Shown here: piece after piece, positions 7,165 through 15,969 of the stretch
Position numbering within the stretch: position 1 is the stretch's first letter
How the letters are laid out: each line of letters starts with the position of its first letter
Source: Lachnospiraceae bacterium
Lineage (GTDB): Bacteria > Bacillota > Clostridia > Lachnospirales > Lachnospiraceae
Direction of reading: 5' to 3'
Length of the DNA: 64,000 bases
Assembly: GCA_015057585.1 (NCBI GenBank)
Contig: SVEF01000005.1
Span: 1-64,000 of the forward strand
Translations under genes and position numbers: made by a program
Notes under the pieces: model-generated
What the model was told of the DNA's origin: nothing
Seen by the model: the letters and a program-made list of their open reading frames with translations, nothing else
Databases searched by the model: none

Positions 7165-8517
7165 ATGAAAGACTTAACTAAGGGACCAATATTTAAAACA
7201 ATTTTGATATTTGCAATTCCGATTTTCTTCGGTAATCTGTTTCAGCTGTTCTATTCACTGACAGATACGAGGATTGTAGGAACCTATCTTGGAGATGCGG
7301 CACTGGCAGCCGTCGGAGGCTCGGCAATTTTATGTAACTTGCTGATTAATTTTGTCAATGGCATGACACTTGGATTTTCGGTGCCGATGGCAAGGTTTTA
7401 CGGAGGAAAGCAGCTGGAGAAATTGCGGAAAGCGTTTGCACTTTCGGTATGGATGGGACTTTTGCTTTGCACTCTGATTGTGACGTTTTCACAGATTTTC
7501 ATGGACGAACTGATGGTATTCATGAAAATAGAAGAATCACTGCGAGCGGATGCCAAAAGTTATTGTGTGGTCCTCCTTTGCGGAGTCTTCTTTTCTTTTG
7601 CGTACAATTTGGGGGCATCGGTGCTCCGGGCACTCGGAAATTCTGTGACGCCGCTTTTGATGCTGGTATGTTCCAGTGTTTTAAATGTAATTTTGGATAT
7701 TTACTTTATCGGTTCGTTGCATCTTGGGGTGTTTGGTGCGGCGCTTGCAACGGTCATTGCCCAGGCAATCAGCGCAATGCTTTGTCTGATTTATTTGTGG
7801 AAGAAATATCCGTTGTTACATTTTACAATGGAGGATTTAAGACCGGAACCGGGAATGTTAAAGGAACTTTTGGCATCCGGCTGTTCCATGGCATTTATGG
7901 GTTCGCTGGTACAGACGGGAACGCTGGTGCTTCAGACATCAATTAACGGCTTAGGACAAAATATTGTGGTGGCACATACATCGGCAAGAAAAGTTACAGA
8001 AATCTTTATGATGGTATTCAGTATCGTTGGTTCTGCCATGTGCACGTTTGTCGGACAGAACGTCGGTGCCGGGAAATATGACCGTGTGCGGAAGGGGCTT
8101 TTGGGAGCCATGGCATTTGAGGCGTGCTGGGCTATGATTGCCGTGCTGATTGCATTCGCAGCGGCTCCGCAACTGGTTACAATGATTACCGGAACGAGAA
8201 CGGAAGAGGTGCTCGAAACCGCAAAGGTCTATCTGCGTTTTAATGCGAGCTTTTATACTGTAGTAGCAGGCGTTACGCTGTTTCGTAATGTCTTGCAGGG
8301 TATGGGCAGTCACATGGTTCCGATTGTATCGAGTTCTTTAGAACTGGTTGGTAAGGTTGTGCTTGCAAGACTTTTGGTGCCGCTCATCGGATATTGGGGA
8401 GTGATTCTGGCAGAGCCGGTATCGTGGGTGATTATGGTCATCCCGTTAGCTGTGCAACTGTGGAGAAGTCCGTATTGGAAACGGGATGAAAGTTGTTTTA
8501 CAAGAAGTATTCCTTGA
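7165..8517 (+). CDS. MATE family efflux transporter
   Basis: A 450-residue integral membrane protein with about twelve hydrophobic segments arranged as two homologous halves, as in the DinF/NorM-type MATE superfamily. The N-terminus KGPIFKTILIFAIPIFFGNLFQLFYSLTDTRIVG is a MATE signature. Transport would be of drugs or metabolites by cation antiport; the substrate cannot be told. AAAGGA precedes ATG 7165. Its last 20 bases overlap a convergent decayed gene ending at 8498. Confidence 0.9.
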   Translation: MKDLTKGPIFKTILIFAIPIFFGNLFQLFYSLTDTRIVGTYLGDAALAAVGGSAILCNLLINFVNGMTLGFSVPMARFYGGKQLEKLRKAFALSVWMGLLLCTLIVTFSQIFMDELMVFMKIEESLRADAKSYCVVLLCGVFFSFAYNLGASVLRALGNSVTPLLMLVCSSVLNVILDIYFIGSLHLGVFGAALATVIAQAISAMLCLIYLWKKYPLLHFTMEDLRPEPGMLKELLASGCSMAFMGSLVQTGTLVLQTSINGLGQNIVVAHTSARKVTEIFMMVFSIVGSAMCTFVGQNVGAGKYDRVRKGLLGAMAFEACWAMIAVLIAFAAAPQLVTMITGTRTEEVLETAKVYLRFNASFYTVVAGVTLFRNVLQGMGSHMVPIVSSSLELVGKVVLARLLVPLIGYWGVILAEPVSWVIMVIPLAVQLWRSPYWKRDESCFTRSIP

Positions 8518-8826
8518 TAATTTCGATAGGAAGGGTCATCCATAAGTCCAAAGTGTTCCCAATAGCAGATTTCTCCGGTTTTGGGATGGCGGATGGTGAA
8601 ATCGGGATACAACGTAGAGTGTCCAAGTTCCAGAGCACATTCATAACGGAACGGAATGTTATTTGTAAATAAGGCCATGTCGATGAATACTTCTGATTTG
8701 TAGCGATTGTGATTGCGGGCACAGATGAGTTTGCCGTCGGGCAAAGAAGTTAATTTGAGTTGCAAATCATGGATTTGTTTATCAAGTAGTTTTTGCTTGT
8801 CATGAATCTTTTGATAAATAGATAGT
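8498..8826 (-). pseudogene. Decayed member of a Lachnospiraceae nuclease-like hypothetical family
   Basis: Minus-strand reading gives KIHDKQKLLDKQIHDLQLKL, then LPDGKLICARNHNRYK, which I recognise as the N-terminus of a family of about 300 residues common in Lachnospiraceae. It jumps directly to SEVFIDMALFTNNIPFRYEC and DFTIRHPKTGEICYWEHFGL, so roughly 120 central residues are missing. After MDDPSYRNYQ the frame breaks, and the family's C-terminal end (IEIIKEYFL, then TAA at 8498) is in another frame. An AAGGAGGA is still present upstream, but the codon at the expected start is ATT. Internal deletion, frameshift and lost start together show a pseudogene. Confidence 0.75.
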
Positions 8827-8948
8827 TCCTCCTTTTAGTGTGGATTTAGGTGGATATTTGTATTTAAGCATAGAATGTGTTCTGTGTAAAGATGAAACCG
8901 AAGAGAAAGGCAGGAAAACTATAGAAAAAGTTTGAGAGAATACAGTGG

Positions 8949-8987
8949 CCGGGGTATATGGGAAAAAAGTTGTTCTGTATACCCCGG
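8949..8987. terminator. 10-bp hairpin in the gap between the pseudogene and the SDR gene
   Basis: CCGGGGTATA (8949-8958) and TATACCCCGG (8978-8987) pair perfectly around a 19-base loop. It lies downstream of the SDR gene on the minus strand. No U-tract follows on either strand, so its role as a terminator is uncertain. Confidence 0.4.
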
Positions 8988-8995
8988 AGATGTTC

Positions 8996-9029
8996 AAACG
9001 CAAACAAAATTAAGGAAACGCAAACAAAA
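8996..9029. repeat. Short direct repeat, 14 bases at 20-base period
   Basis: AAACGCAAACAAAA occurs at 8996-9009 and 9016-9029, just after the SDR stop codon (minus strand). A third weaker copy (TCAAACAAAA) follows near 9041. It is probably low-complexity A-rich sequence. Confidence 0.6.
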
Positions 9030-9058
9030 ATCAAAATAAATCAAACAAAATCAGGTGT

Positions 9059-9790
9059 TTATACATATCCTCCGTCCAGACGGATGACCTGACCGGTAAG
9101 ATAGGCCGGACTTTCGGCGAGCCGGAGTGCAAAAGCCGCCACTTCTTCCGGAGTTCCGAAACGACCGGCAGGGATTTCTTCTGCAAGTGCAGAGCGTTCC
9201 TCTTCGGAAAAGCAACGGTTCATTTCGGTATCGATGACGCCGCAGGCAATGGCATTCACGCAAATGCCGCTGGGTGCCAGCTCTTTTGCAAGAGCTCGGG
9301 TGAAAGCGTCCATGCCGCCTTTGGATGCGGAATAGGCAACTTCACAGGAGGCACCGCAGGTTCCCCACATGGAGGAAATATTGAGAATGCAACCCTGCTT
9401 TTTAGAAAGCATCAGAGGAATGGCGTTGGAACAACAGTAAAAAACAGAGGAAAGGTTTGTATCGATCACACGTTTCCAGTCGGCTGGGGTCATGTCGGTT
9501 AAAAGCCCGACATAGGAAATACCCGCGTTGTTGACCAGGATGTCCAGACGGCCGAATTCCTGGCGGATGCTATGGAACATGGATTCCACAAATTCCGGAT
9601 TCCCGACATCGCCGATACAGGCAAGACAGCGTACGCCAAAGGCTTTAATTTCTGCTTCAAGACCGGCGAGCGCTTCGGCGCTTTTTGAACAGTTGATGAT
9701 AACATCGTAGCCGTGGTTTGCAAAGGTAAGTGCAATGGCGCGGCCGATTCCGCGGGATGCACCGGTAATGAGAATAACCTTCCGTTCCAT
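9059..9790 (-). CDS. SDR-family oxidoreductase (FabG/YmfI-like)
   Basis: NAD(P)H-dependent short-chain dehydrogenase of 243 residues. It shows the TGASRGIG cofactor loop, NNAGIS, the catalytic Ser within NISSMWGTCGASCEVAYSASKGG (YxxxK included), and the C-terminal LTGQVIRLDGGYV. The SSMWGTCGASCEVAYSASKG stretch and EIPAGRFGTPEEVA are closer to YmfI-type proteins, which reduce 5-aminopentanone on elongation factor P, than to true FabG. No fatty-acid synthesis genes are nearby, which also argues against FabG. GGAGG lies 7 bases before the ATG at 9790. It diverges from the LCP-like gene. Exact substrate is inferred. Confidence 0.8.
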   Translation of the reverse strand: MERKVILITGASRGIGRAIALTFANHGYDVIINCSKSAEALAGLEAEIKAFGVRCLACIGDVGNPEFVESMFHSIRQEFGRLDILVNNAGISYVGLLTDMTPADWKRVIDTNLSSVFYCCSNAIPLMLSKKQGCILNISSMWGTCGASCEVAYSASKGGMDAFTRALAKELAPSGICVNAIACGVIDTEMNRCFSEEERSALAEEIPAGRFGTPEEVAAFALRLAESPAYLTGQVIRLDGGYV

Positions 9791-9882
9791 TTTAAATCCT
9801 CCAGTATCTATAATCTGCCGATATTATATCATACTTCTTTGGTTTTGTAAGATATTTCTTTTCAGAAATCCCAATGGTAAAT

Positions 9883-9911
9883 TTGTGTATTTCTCCTAGT
9901 ATTTTTATACA
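9883..9911 (+). promoter_or_regulatory. Promoter candidate for the LCP-like gene
   Basis: TTGTGT (9883-9888), a 17-base spacer and TATACA (9906-9911) lie about 48 bases upstream of the start. Confidence 0.4.
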
Positions 9912-9958
9912 TTTTCGGTTACAATAGGAACGATGACTCCGGAAAGGTGGAAATGTGG

Positions 9959-10720
9959 ATGAAGCACTTGCGAATGATAAAGATTGCGGCATGGGGAACT
10001 TTTGGAATTATTCTGATATGGTTGACGATTGCCGGCATCTATCCGGCTCTTTTGAGTATGCTTTCGGTACCTGAGGTAAATCCTGCGGAATTGCCGAAGG
10101 AACAGGAAAAACAAGAAGTAAAAGAACCGGAAGAGTTGCTTTTGACCGCTGTCTATGAAAGAGGAGATGACGGAAAATTTTCCGGAATAAATATAGAAGT
10201 ATTTCATACGGGGACGAAAAACGCGTATTATATGGAAGTACCTATACACACAAAAGTGACATTATCCACAGAACTATATAAAAAACTGCAGGCATATTCT
10301 CCCGAACTTCCGCAGTATTTCAAACTGGCTAATATGGGTGAGTGGTTTTCTGAAGAATACTGTCTGACCGGTTGCAACCGGATTTTGTCCGAAGTGCTGG
10401 GAGTGGAAATTGTGCATTATATCGTAGCGGACAAAGACGCCATGGATTCCTGGAGCGAAGGACTGCTGGCTTTGACACAGAAGGAGGAACCACCCGAAGA
10501 ATTCTTTTTGAAATATAACAAATGGATCGAACATACAGAAGCGGATCTTACGGTGGAAGAGCGCTGGGTATATTATGAAAGTTATAAAGATATCGTTTTG
10601 CATGAAAAGGAGATTGTGCCGGGTGCAGAGGGGATGGCGGAGTACCTGGTTACGACGGGATTGACAAAACTTCGTCTGGAAGAACTGATGGAGCGGGCAC
10701 AGAGCCTTGAGACGGAATAG
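9959..10720 (+). CDS. LytR-CpsA-Psr-like membrane-anchored protein, divergent
   Basis: A protein of 253 residues with one N-terminal membrane segment (about 8-32) and a long extracytoplasmic part. The order VPIHTKVTLS, KLANMGEWFSEEYCLTGCNRILSEVLGVEIVHYIVAD resembles an LCP domain (polymer transfer to the cell wall), where SIPRDT and the gLLgVxIdhYv motifs occupy the same positions. The arginine of the SIPRDT motif is missing, so activity is doubtful. Several starts are possible (GTG 9947, ATG 9953, ATG 9959). I chose 9959 because AAAGGTGG is 8 bases upstream. The YitT gene follows after 36 bases. The family call is tentative. Confidence 0.6.
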   Translation: MKHLRMIKIAAWGTFGIILIWLTIAGIYPALLSMLSVPEVNPAELPKEQEKQEVKEPEELLLTAVYERGDDGKFSGINIEVFHTGTKNAYYMEVPIHTKVTLSTELYKKLQAYSPELPQYFKLANMGEWFSEEYCLTGCNRILSEVLGVEIVHYIVADKDAMDSWSEGLLALTQKEEPPEEFFLKYNKWIEHTEADLTVEERWVYYESYKDIVLHEKEIVPGAEGMAEYLVTTGLTKLRLEELMERAQSLETE

Positions 10721-10756
10721 TGAAAAAGTGTATGAAGAGAGGATAAAAAAGAAGAT

Positions 10757-11623
10757 ATGAAAAAGACGGATGTCGGACTATGGAAAGATATTGTTTTTAT
10801 TTTGCTGGGAACCTTTATTATGACATTGGGAGTCAACTGGGTGCAGGATCCGATGGGGCTGGTATGCGGAGGTGTGACCGGTTTTGCCATTGTCATAAAA
10901 TATGTTACTTCTTTTGTGATTGACGGAGGAGTGCCGCTGTGGCTGATTAATATCTTGTGTAATGGACCGTTATTCATTGCAGCATTTTTTATGAAGGGAT
11001 GGAAGTACATTGCAAAGACTTTGTTCGCGACGCTTTCCCTGTCCTTTTTCCTTGCAGTGATACCGGTGTTTCAGTTGTTTGAGGATTATGTATTGGGTGT
11101 ACTTTTTGGTGCGGTAACCACAGGTGTCGGCATTGGGCTGGTACTTTCAAGAATGGCGACTACGGGGGGTACGGACTTACTCAGTGCACTGATTCATGAA
11201 AAGAACAGGCATTTTACGATTCCACAGTTACTTGCGGTTATTGACGGATTGATTGTGGTCCTTGGTGCGGTAGTGTTTGGCATTGAGAATGCCATGTATG
11301 CGATTGTGGTGGTTTACATTGTGGCAAAGATTTCCGACGGCATGCTCGAGGGTCTGAAGTTTGCAAAGATGGCACATATTATTTCAGATAAGGCGGAGGA
11401 GATTGCAGAAGTGATATTGCAGGATGTCGACCGCGGTGTAACCGGTATTAAGGTGCAGGGAATGTATTCGAAAACAGAGAAAAAAATGTTAATGTGCGTG
11501 GTCACGAAGAAAGAAATCGTGGAACTCATGGATATTGTGCACAAAATTGACCCATCCGCTTTCGTCATTGTGAACGATGTTCGGGAGGTTATGGGAGAAG
11601 GGTTTATTGAAATTACACAGTAA
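10757..11623 (+). CDS. YitT family membrane protein
   Basis: A 288-residue protein with five to six hydrophobic segments in the first 180 residues and a cytoplasmic C-terminal DUF2179-type domain (ISDKAEEIAEVILQDVDRGVTGIKVQGMYSKTEKKMLMCVVTKKE). This is the usual architecture of the YitT/YvjA/YqfU family. MTLGVNWVQDPMGLVCGGVTGFAIV and MATTGGTDLLSALIHEK are recognisable family segments. Molecular function is not known. It probably shares a transcript with the LCP-like gene. A 237-base A/T-rich gap follows, in which I see only a weak -10 (TATAAC, 11753-11758). Confidence 0.85.
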   Translation: MKKTDVGLWKDIVFILLGTFIMTLGVNWVQDPMGLVCGGVTGFAIVIKYVTSFVIDGGVPLWLINILCNGPLFIAAFFMKGWKYIAKTLFATLSLSFFLAVIPVFQLFEDYVLGVLFGAVTTGVGIGLVLSRMATTGGTDLLSALIHEKNRHFTIPQLLAVIDGLIVVLGAVVFGIENAMYAIVVVYIVAKISDGMLEGLKFAKMAHIISDKAEEIAEVILQDVDRGVTGIKVQGMYSKTEKKMLMCVVTKKEIVELMDIVHKIDPSAFVIVNDVREVMGEGFIEITQ

Positions 11624-11860
11624 ACATATCACAAAAAACGAAAAAAATAGGCAAAATGAACAAAAAAAATTTAAATTATACAAATTGAACAAAAACTGAA
11701 ATCCGATTTTGTGGAAATGCAACATGGTTTTTTTTCTGTAATTAGTGTATAGTATAACCATATGGAAAACTGAAACGAAAGATTTAAACAAATATCAGGA
11801 GGAAAATCCGCCGCCGCAGGCAGGACGGGTAAATTCCTTCGGAAAACAAGGAGGATTAGA

Positions 11861-12976
11861 ATGGCAAGTTTATCTTTAAAGCACATTAACAAGACATATC
11901 CGAACGGATTTGTTGCAGTTAAGGACTTCAACCTTGAGATCGCAGATAAGGAATTCATCATCTTTGTAGGTCCATCCGGTTGTGGTAAGTCCACTACACT
12001 TCGTATGATTGCAGGTCTCGAAGAAATTACAGAAGGTGAATTATACATTGGCGATAAACTGATGAACGACGTAGAACCAAAGGACAGAGATATCGCGATG
12101 GTATTCCAGAACTACGCTCTGTATCCACATATGTCTGTGTATGACAACATGGCATTTGGTCTTAAGTTAAGAAAGACTCCAAAGGATGAAATCGATAAGC
12201 TCGTTCATGAAGCAGCAAAGATTCTTGACATTGAACATCTTTTAGACCGTAAGCCAAAGGCTCTTTCCGGTGGTCAGAGACAGCGAGTTGCCATGGGTCG
12301 TGCTATCGTACGTAATCCTAAGGTATTCTTAATGGACGAACCGCTCTCCAACCTGGATGCAAAGCTCAGAGTACAGATGCGTATCGAGATTTCCAAGTTA
12401 CATCAGAAGTTACAGACAACCATCATCTACGTAACACATGACCAGACAGAGGCTATGACACTCGGTACCAGAATCATCGTTATGAAGGATGGTGTTATCC
12501 AGCAGGTTGATACACCTCAGAACTTATATGACAGACCGGACAACCTCTTCGTAGCAGGTTTCATGGGATCTCCTCAGATGAACTTCATCAACTGTGAAGT
12601 TGTAAAGAATGGCGAAGATGTTCTCCTTAACTTTGCTGAGCGTTCCATTAAGCTTCCGGAAGCAAGAGCTAAGAAGTTAATCGAAGGCGGTTATGTTGGC
12701 AAGGAAGTTATCCTTGGTATCCGTCCGGAAGACATTAAGGATGAGCAGGTATTCATTGAAACTTCTAAGGACAGCGCATTTGACGCTACCGTAAGAGTTT
12801 ACGAATTACTCGGTGCAGAAGTATTCTTATACTTCACAATTGCTGATACTGTAGATATTACAGCAAGAGTAAATCCTCGTACATCCGCAAGACCTGGTGA
12901 TACAATCCAGATTGCCATGGACCTTTCCAAGATTCATATCTTTGATAAGGAAACAGAGCAGGTTATCACTCACTAA
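11861..12976 (+). CDS. ugpC: Stand-alone sugar ABC transporter ATPase (MsmK/UgpC type)
   Basis: A 371-residue ATP-binding subunit: Walker A GPSGCGKSTTLRMIAGLE, the Q-loop in AMVFQNYALYPHMSVYDNM, the signature LSGGQRQRVAMGRAIVR, Walker B VFLMDEPLSNLDAKLR and the H-loop THDQTEAMTLG. A C-terminal regulatory TOBE domain follows from about 240. No permease or binding protein is adjacent, so it probably energises several carbohydrate importers, as MsmK does in streptococci. Codon use is strongly biased (GGT, TTC, AAG), consistent with high expression. CAAGGAGGATTAGA precedes the ATG. A strong terminator follows. Confidence 0.92.
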   Translation: MASLSLKHINKTYPNGFVAVKDFNLEIADKEFIIFVGPSGCGKSTTLRMIAGLEEITEGELYIGDKLMNDVEPKDRDIAMVFQNYALYPHMSVYDNMAFGLKLRKTPKDEIDKLVHEAAKILDIEHLLDRKPKALSGGQRQRVAMGRAIVRNPKVFLMDEPLSNLDAKLRVQMRIEISKLHQKLQTTIIYVTHDQTEAMTLGTRIIVMKDGVIQQVDTPQNLYDRPDNLFVAGFMGSPQMNFINCEVVKNGEDVLLNFAERSIKLPEARAKKLIEGGYVGKEVILGIRPEDIKDEQVFIETSKDSAFDATVRVYELLGAEVFLYFTIADTVDITARVNPRTSARPGDTIQIAMDLSKIHIFDKETEQVITH

Positions 12977-13000
12977 TTCATATAGTATAATACATACCCC

Positions 13001-13031
13001 CCCCCGACATTCAGGTGTCGGGGGTTTTTTT
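13001..13031 (+). terminator. Intrinsic terminator after the MsmK-type ATPase gene
   Basis: CCCCCGACA (13001-13009) pairs with TGTCGGGGG (13016-13024) around TTCAGG, followed by seven T (13025-13031). A run of nine C begins at 12997. Confidence 0.9.
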
Positions 13032-13123
13032 GGCTCTTTGTCAAGAGTTGGGGGGAAATAAGTTTTTATATGTCGCATACCTGCCGGAACTTTGCCTGTT
13101 CCCGAAGTTTATGAAAATTTTAG

Positions 13124-13151
13124 TTGATATTTCCACAAAAGTGTATATACT
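13124..13151 (+). promoter_or_regulatory. Promoter of the MacB-like ABC gene
   Basis: TTGATA (13124-13129), a 16-base spacer and TATACT (13146-13151) lie about 57 bases upstream of the start codon. Confidence 0.6.
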
Positions 13152-13207
13152 AAGAAAGCGTAGATAAAATGGTAAAGTGTTCATTTAAAAGAAATGGAGA
13201 AGAGAAC

Positions 13208-15829
13208 ATGCTTCAGTTAATGGAAATCGTAAAGAAATATAAAACAGGAGATACCGAAGTAGATGCTCTGTGCGGCGTCAGCCTGACTTTCAGAAACAGC
13301 GAATTTGTTTCGATTCTGGGTCAGTCCGGTTGCGGTAAGACGACGCTTTTGAACATTATTGGAGGGTTAGATCAGTATACAAGTGGCGATCTGGTTATCA
13401 ACGGAAAATCTACAAAGCAGTTTAAGGACAGGGACTGGGATACTTACCGGAACCATTCTATCGGCTTTGTCTTCCAAAGCTATAACCTGATTCCGCATCA
13501 GACAGTACTTGCAAATGTAGAACTTGCGTTGACGCTTTCCGGAGTCTCCAAGTCGGAGAGAAGAAAGCGCGCGATAGAAGTGCTCACCAAGGTGGGTTTG
13601 GCTGACCAGATACATAAAAAGCCAAATCAGATGTCCGGCGGACAGATGCAGAGAGTGGCCATTGCACGTGCTTTGATTAATGACCCGGATATTCTCCTGG
13701 CAGACGAGCCGACCGGTGCGCTCGATTCCACCACCAGCGTACAGATTATGGAGTTGTTAAAGGAAATTTCCAAGGATCGTCTGATTATCATGGTAACTCA
13801 TAATCCGGAACTGGCAGAGGCATATTCTTCCCGTATCATTCGTTTGCTTGACGGAAAAGTAGTGGATGATTCCAGGGCGTATGTGCCGGAGGAGGAAGCA
13901 GAAATTCTTCCGGCGGTGACGAAGGAAAAGGGAAAGATGAAGTCGATGTCCTTTGGCACGGCATTATCTCTTAGTATGAATAACCTGATGACAAAAAAGG
14001 GCAGAACTTTTATGACGGCATTTGCCGGCAGCATTGGTATTATCGGTATCGCCCTGATACTTTCTCTGTCCAGCGGTTTTCAGGCATATATTGACAAGGT
14101 GCAGGAGGATACGCTGTCCAATTATCCGATTACCCTGCAGGATGAAACGATGGATATGAGCGCAATGCTCGGTTCTATGTCCGGGGAAATCGAAGAAGAG
14201 GCAGAAGACTACGGCGATGATGTAGTCAGACCGATGGTCGTGATGACGGAAATGTATAATGCCATGGTGGCAGAAAAGCAGGCGAACAACCTGGGCGAAT
14301 TCCGTAAGTATTTATTGGATGAGGCGAATGGTTTTGCAGAACTGACCAGTGCCATCCAGTTTGGTTACAATGCCAATTTGAAGATATACGGCAAGGATAT
14401 CAATGGGGATACCCTTCGTGTAAATCCGAGTATGGTTATGACGACAATGGGAATGGACAGCATGATGTCCATGTACGAGACAATGTCTTCCATGAGTCCG
14501 ATGTCATCGGCATCCAATATGGACGTGTTTTGCGAATTGATTGACAACCGCGAATTGCTGGAGTCTCAGTATGATGTTGTGGCAGGACGCTGGCCGGAAG
14601 AGAAGGACGAACTTATTTTTGTCATTACCGAAAAGAATTTTATTACCGATACGGCACTTTATACCCTCGGGTTAAAGGACCAGCAGGATTTGAAAAACTT
14701 TACAGAGGGCAAGGAAATTGAAACTGACCATACAACCTATACGTATGATGACTTCCTCAATCTGAGGTATAAGATCCTTTTGGATACCGACTATTATAAG
14801 TACAACGAGGAACTGGGCCGCTGGATGGATATGAGTGAGGATGCGGTGCATTTAGAGCAGGTACTTGCTGGAGCGATGGAATTGAAAGTAGTCGGCATTA
14901 TCCGTCCGAAGCCGGATGCCGTGGCAACGGCCATCACCGGTACCGTTGGATATACCAAGGAACTGACGGAATATATCATCAATGAGACTGCAAAGCAGCA
15001 GATTATTGCAGACCAGAAGGCGGATCCGGATACGGATATCCTGACCGGAAAACCGTTTGCGGATGGAGACAAGGCCGCAGATGCACAGGAAAATGCATTT
15101 GATATGAGTAAACTTACTCCGGAACAGCAGATGTATCTGGCTTCTTTGAGTGAAGCAGAACTGCAGGCACTCATGCAGCAGTATGCGCAGAATGCGGTTT
15201 CCAGGGCGACTTATGAAGGAAATCTGGAACTGTTTGGGTTAAAATCTTTGGAAACGCCAAGCAGCATCAGTATTTATCCGATTGACTTTGCTTCCAAGGA
15301 CTTAATAGAGGATAAGATTAAAGAATATAACGAAAAGTGTGAGGCTAACGGTAAAGAGGCAAACCAGATTACGTACACCGATTACATCGGGATTATGATG
15401 TCTTCTATCAGTACGATTATCAATGTAATTACGTATGTGTTGATTGCGTTTGTAGCAATTTCCCTGGTTGTTTCCTCCATTATGATCGGTATTATTACGT
15501 ACATCTCCGTACTCGAAAGAACAAAGGAAATCGGCATTCTGCGAAGTATCGGTGCTTCCAAGAAGGATATTTCCAGAGTATTTAATGCAGAAACCATGAT
15601 TGTAGGATTGGTATCCGGTCTTCTCGGAGTCGGGGTAACGGTACTTCTTAATATTCCGATCAATATGGTTATTTACTACTTTGCAGAGATTCCGGATGTG
15701 TCGAAACTTCCTGCAGTGGGGGGCACCATTCTGGTAATCATCAGTGTAACACTGACCTTAATTGCCGGACTGATTCCATCCGGCGTGGCCGCAAAGAAGG
15801 ATCCGGTAGAAGCGCTCAGAACCGAATAA
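13208..15829 (+). CDS. ABC transporter, fused ATPase and permease (MacB/FtsX type) with Met-rich ectodomain
   Basis: An 873-residue single-chain ABC protein. The ATPase domain (about 1-225) has Walker A GQSGCGKTTLLNIIGG, signature MSGGQMQRVAIARAL, Walker B ILLADEPTGALD and the H-loop THNPE. A first membrane segment lies near 275-300 (FMTAFAGSIGIIGIALIL). A large extracytoplasmic domain of over 400 residues follows. Three further segments in the last 130 residues flank the FtsX-like ERTKEIGILRSIGASKKDI. This MacB-like topology belongs to mechanotransmission rather than transport families. The ectodomain holds a stretch with 11 Met in 31 residues (14432-14521). ATG 13208 follows GGAG by 8 bases; a longer frame from 13169 has no RBS. 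Confidence 0.88.
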   Translation: MLQLMEIVKKYKTGDTEVDALCGVSLTFRNSEFVSILGQSGCGKTTLLNIIGGLDQYTSGDLVINGKSTKQFKDRDWDTYRNHSIGFVFQSYNLIPHQTVLANVELALTLSGVSKSERRKRAIEVLTKVGLADQIHKKPNQMSGGQMQRVAIARALINDPDILLADEPTGALDSTTSVQIMELLKEISKDRLIIMVTHNPELAEAYSSRIIRLLDGKVVDDSRAYVPEEEAEILPAVTKEKGKMKSMSFGTALSLSMNNLMTKKGRTFMTAFAGSIGIIGIALILSLSSGFQAYIDKVQEDTLSNYPITLQDETMDMSAMLGSMSGEIEEEAEDYGDDVVRPMVVMTEMYNAMVAEKQANNLGEFRKYLLDEANGFAELTSAIQFGYNANLKIYGKDINGDTLRVNPSMVMTTMGMDSMMSMYETMSSMSPMSSASNMDVFCELIDNRELLESQYDVVAGRWPEEKDELIFVITEKNFITDTALYTLGLKDQQDLKNFTEGKEIETDHTTYTYDDFLNLRYKILLDTDYYKYNEELGRWMDMSEDAVHLEQVLAGAMELKVVGIIRPKPDAVATAITGTVGYTKELTEYIINETAKQQIIADQKADPDTDILTGKPFADGDKAADAQENAFDMSKLTPEQQMYLASLSEAELQALMQQYAQNAVSRATYEGNLELFGLKSLETPSSISIYPIDFASKDLIEDKIKEYNEKCEANGKEANQITYTDYIGIMMSSISTIINVITYVLIAFVAISLVVSSIMIGIITYISVLERTKEIGILRSIGASKKDISRVFNAETMIVGLVSGLLGVGVTVLLNIPINMVIYYFAEIPDVSKLPAVGGTILVIISVTLTLIAGLIPSGVAAKKDPVEALRTE

Positions 15830-15841
15830 TGACAGCATTTG

Positions 15842-15877
15842 ATGCGGATAGACAATTTTTAACTTGTTTATCCGCAT
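15842..15877 (+). terminator. Hairpin after the MacB-like gene
   Basis: ATGCGGATA (15842-15850) pairs perfectly with TATCCGCAT (15869-15877). Only a short TTCTT follows, so termination may be partial. Confidence 0.5.
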
Positions 15878-15879
15878 TC

Positions 15880-15908
15880 TTGAAATTCACAATATTTTGT
15901 GGTACAAT
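15880..15908 (+). promoter_or_regulatory. Promoter of the CdaR-like regulator gene
   Basis: TTGAAA (15880-15885), a 17-base spacer and TACAAT (15903-15908) are about 62 bases before the start codon. Confidence 0.7.
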
Positions 15909-15969
15909 AATCTAAAATGTGAACATGGGACACAAGGACGTTTTTTTACAGAATGAGAGGTAAGGGGTT

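Noticed and set aside
8996..9050. CRISPR-like short repeats
   Set aside because: Only two 14-base copies at a 20-base period in A-rich sequence; no spacer structure.
12997..13005. Run of nine C as a phase-variable tract
   Set aside because: It lies after the stop codon and forms part of the terminator stem, so length changes would not alter a protein.
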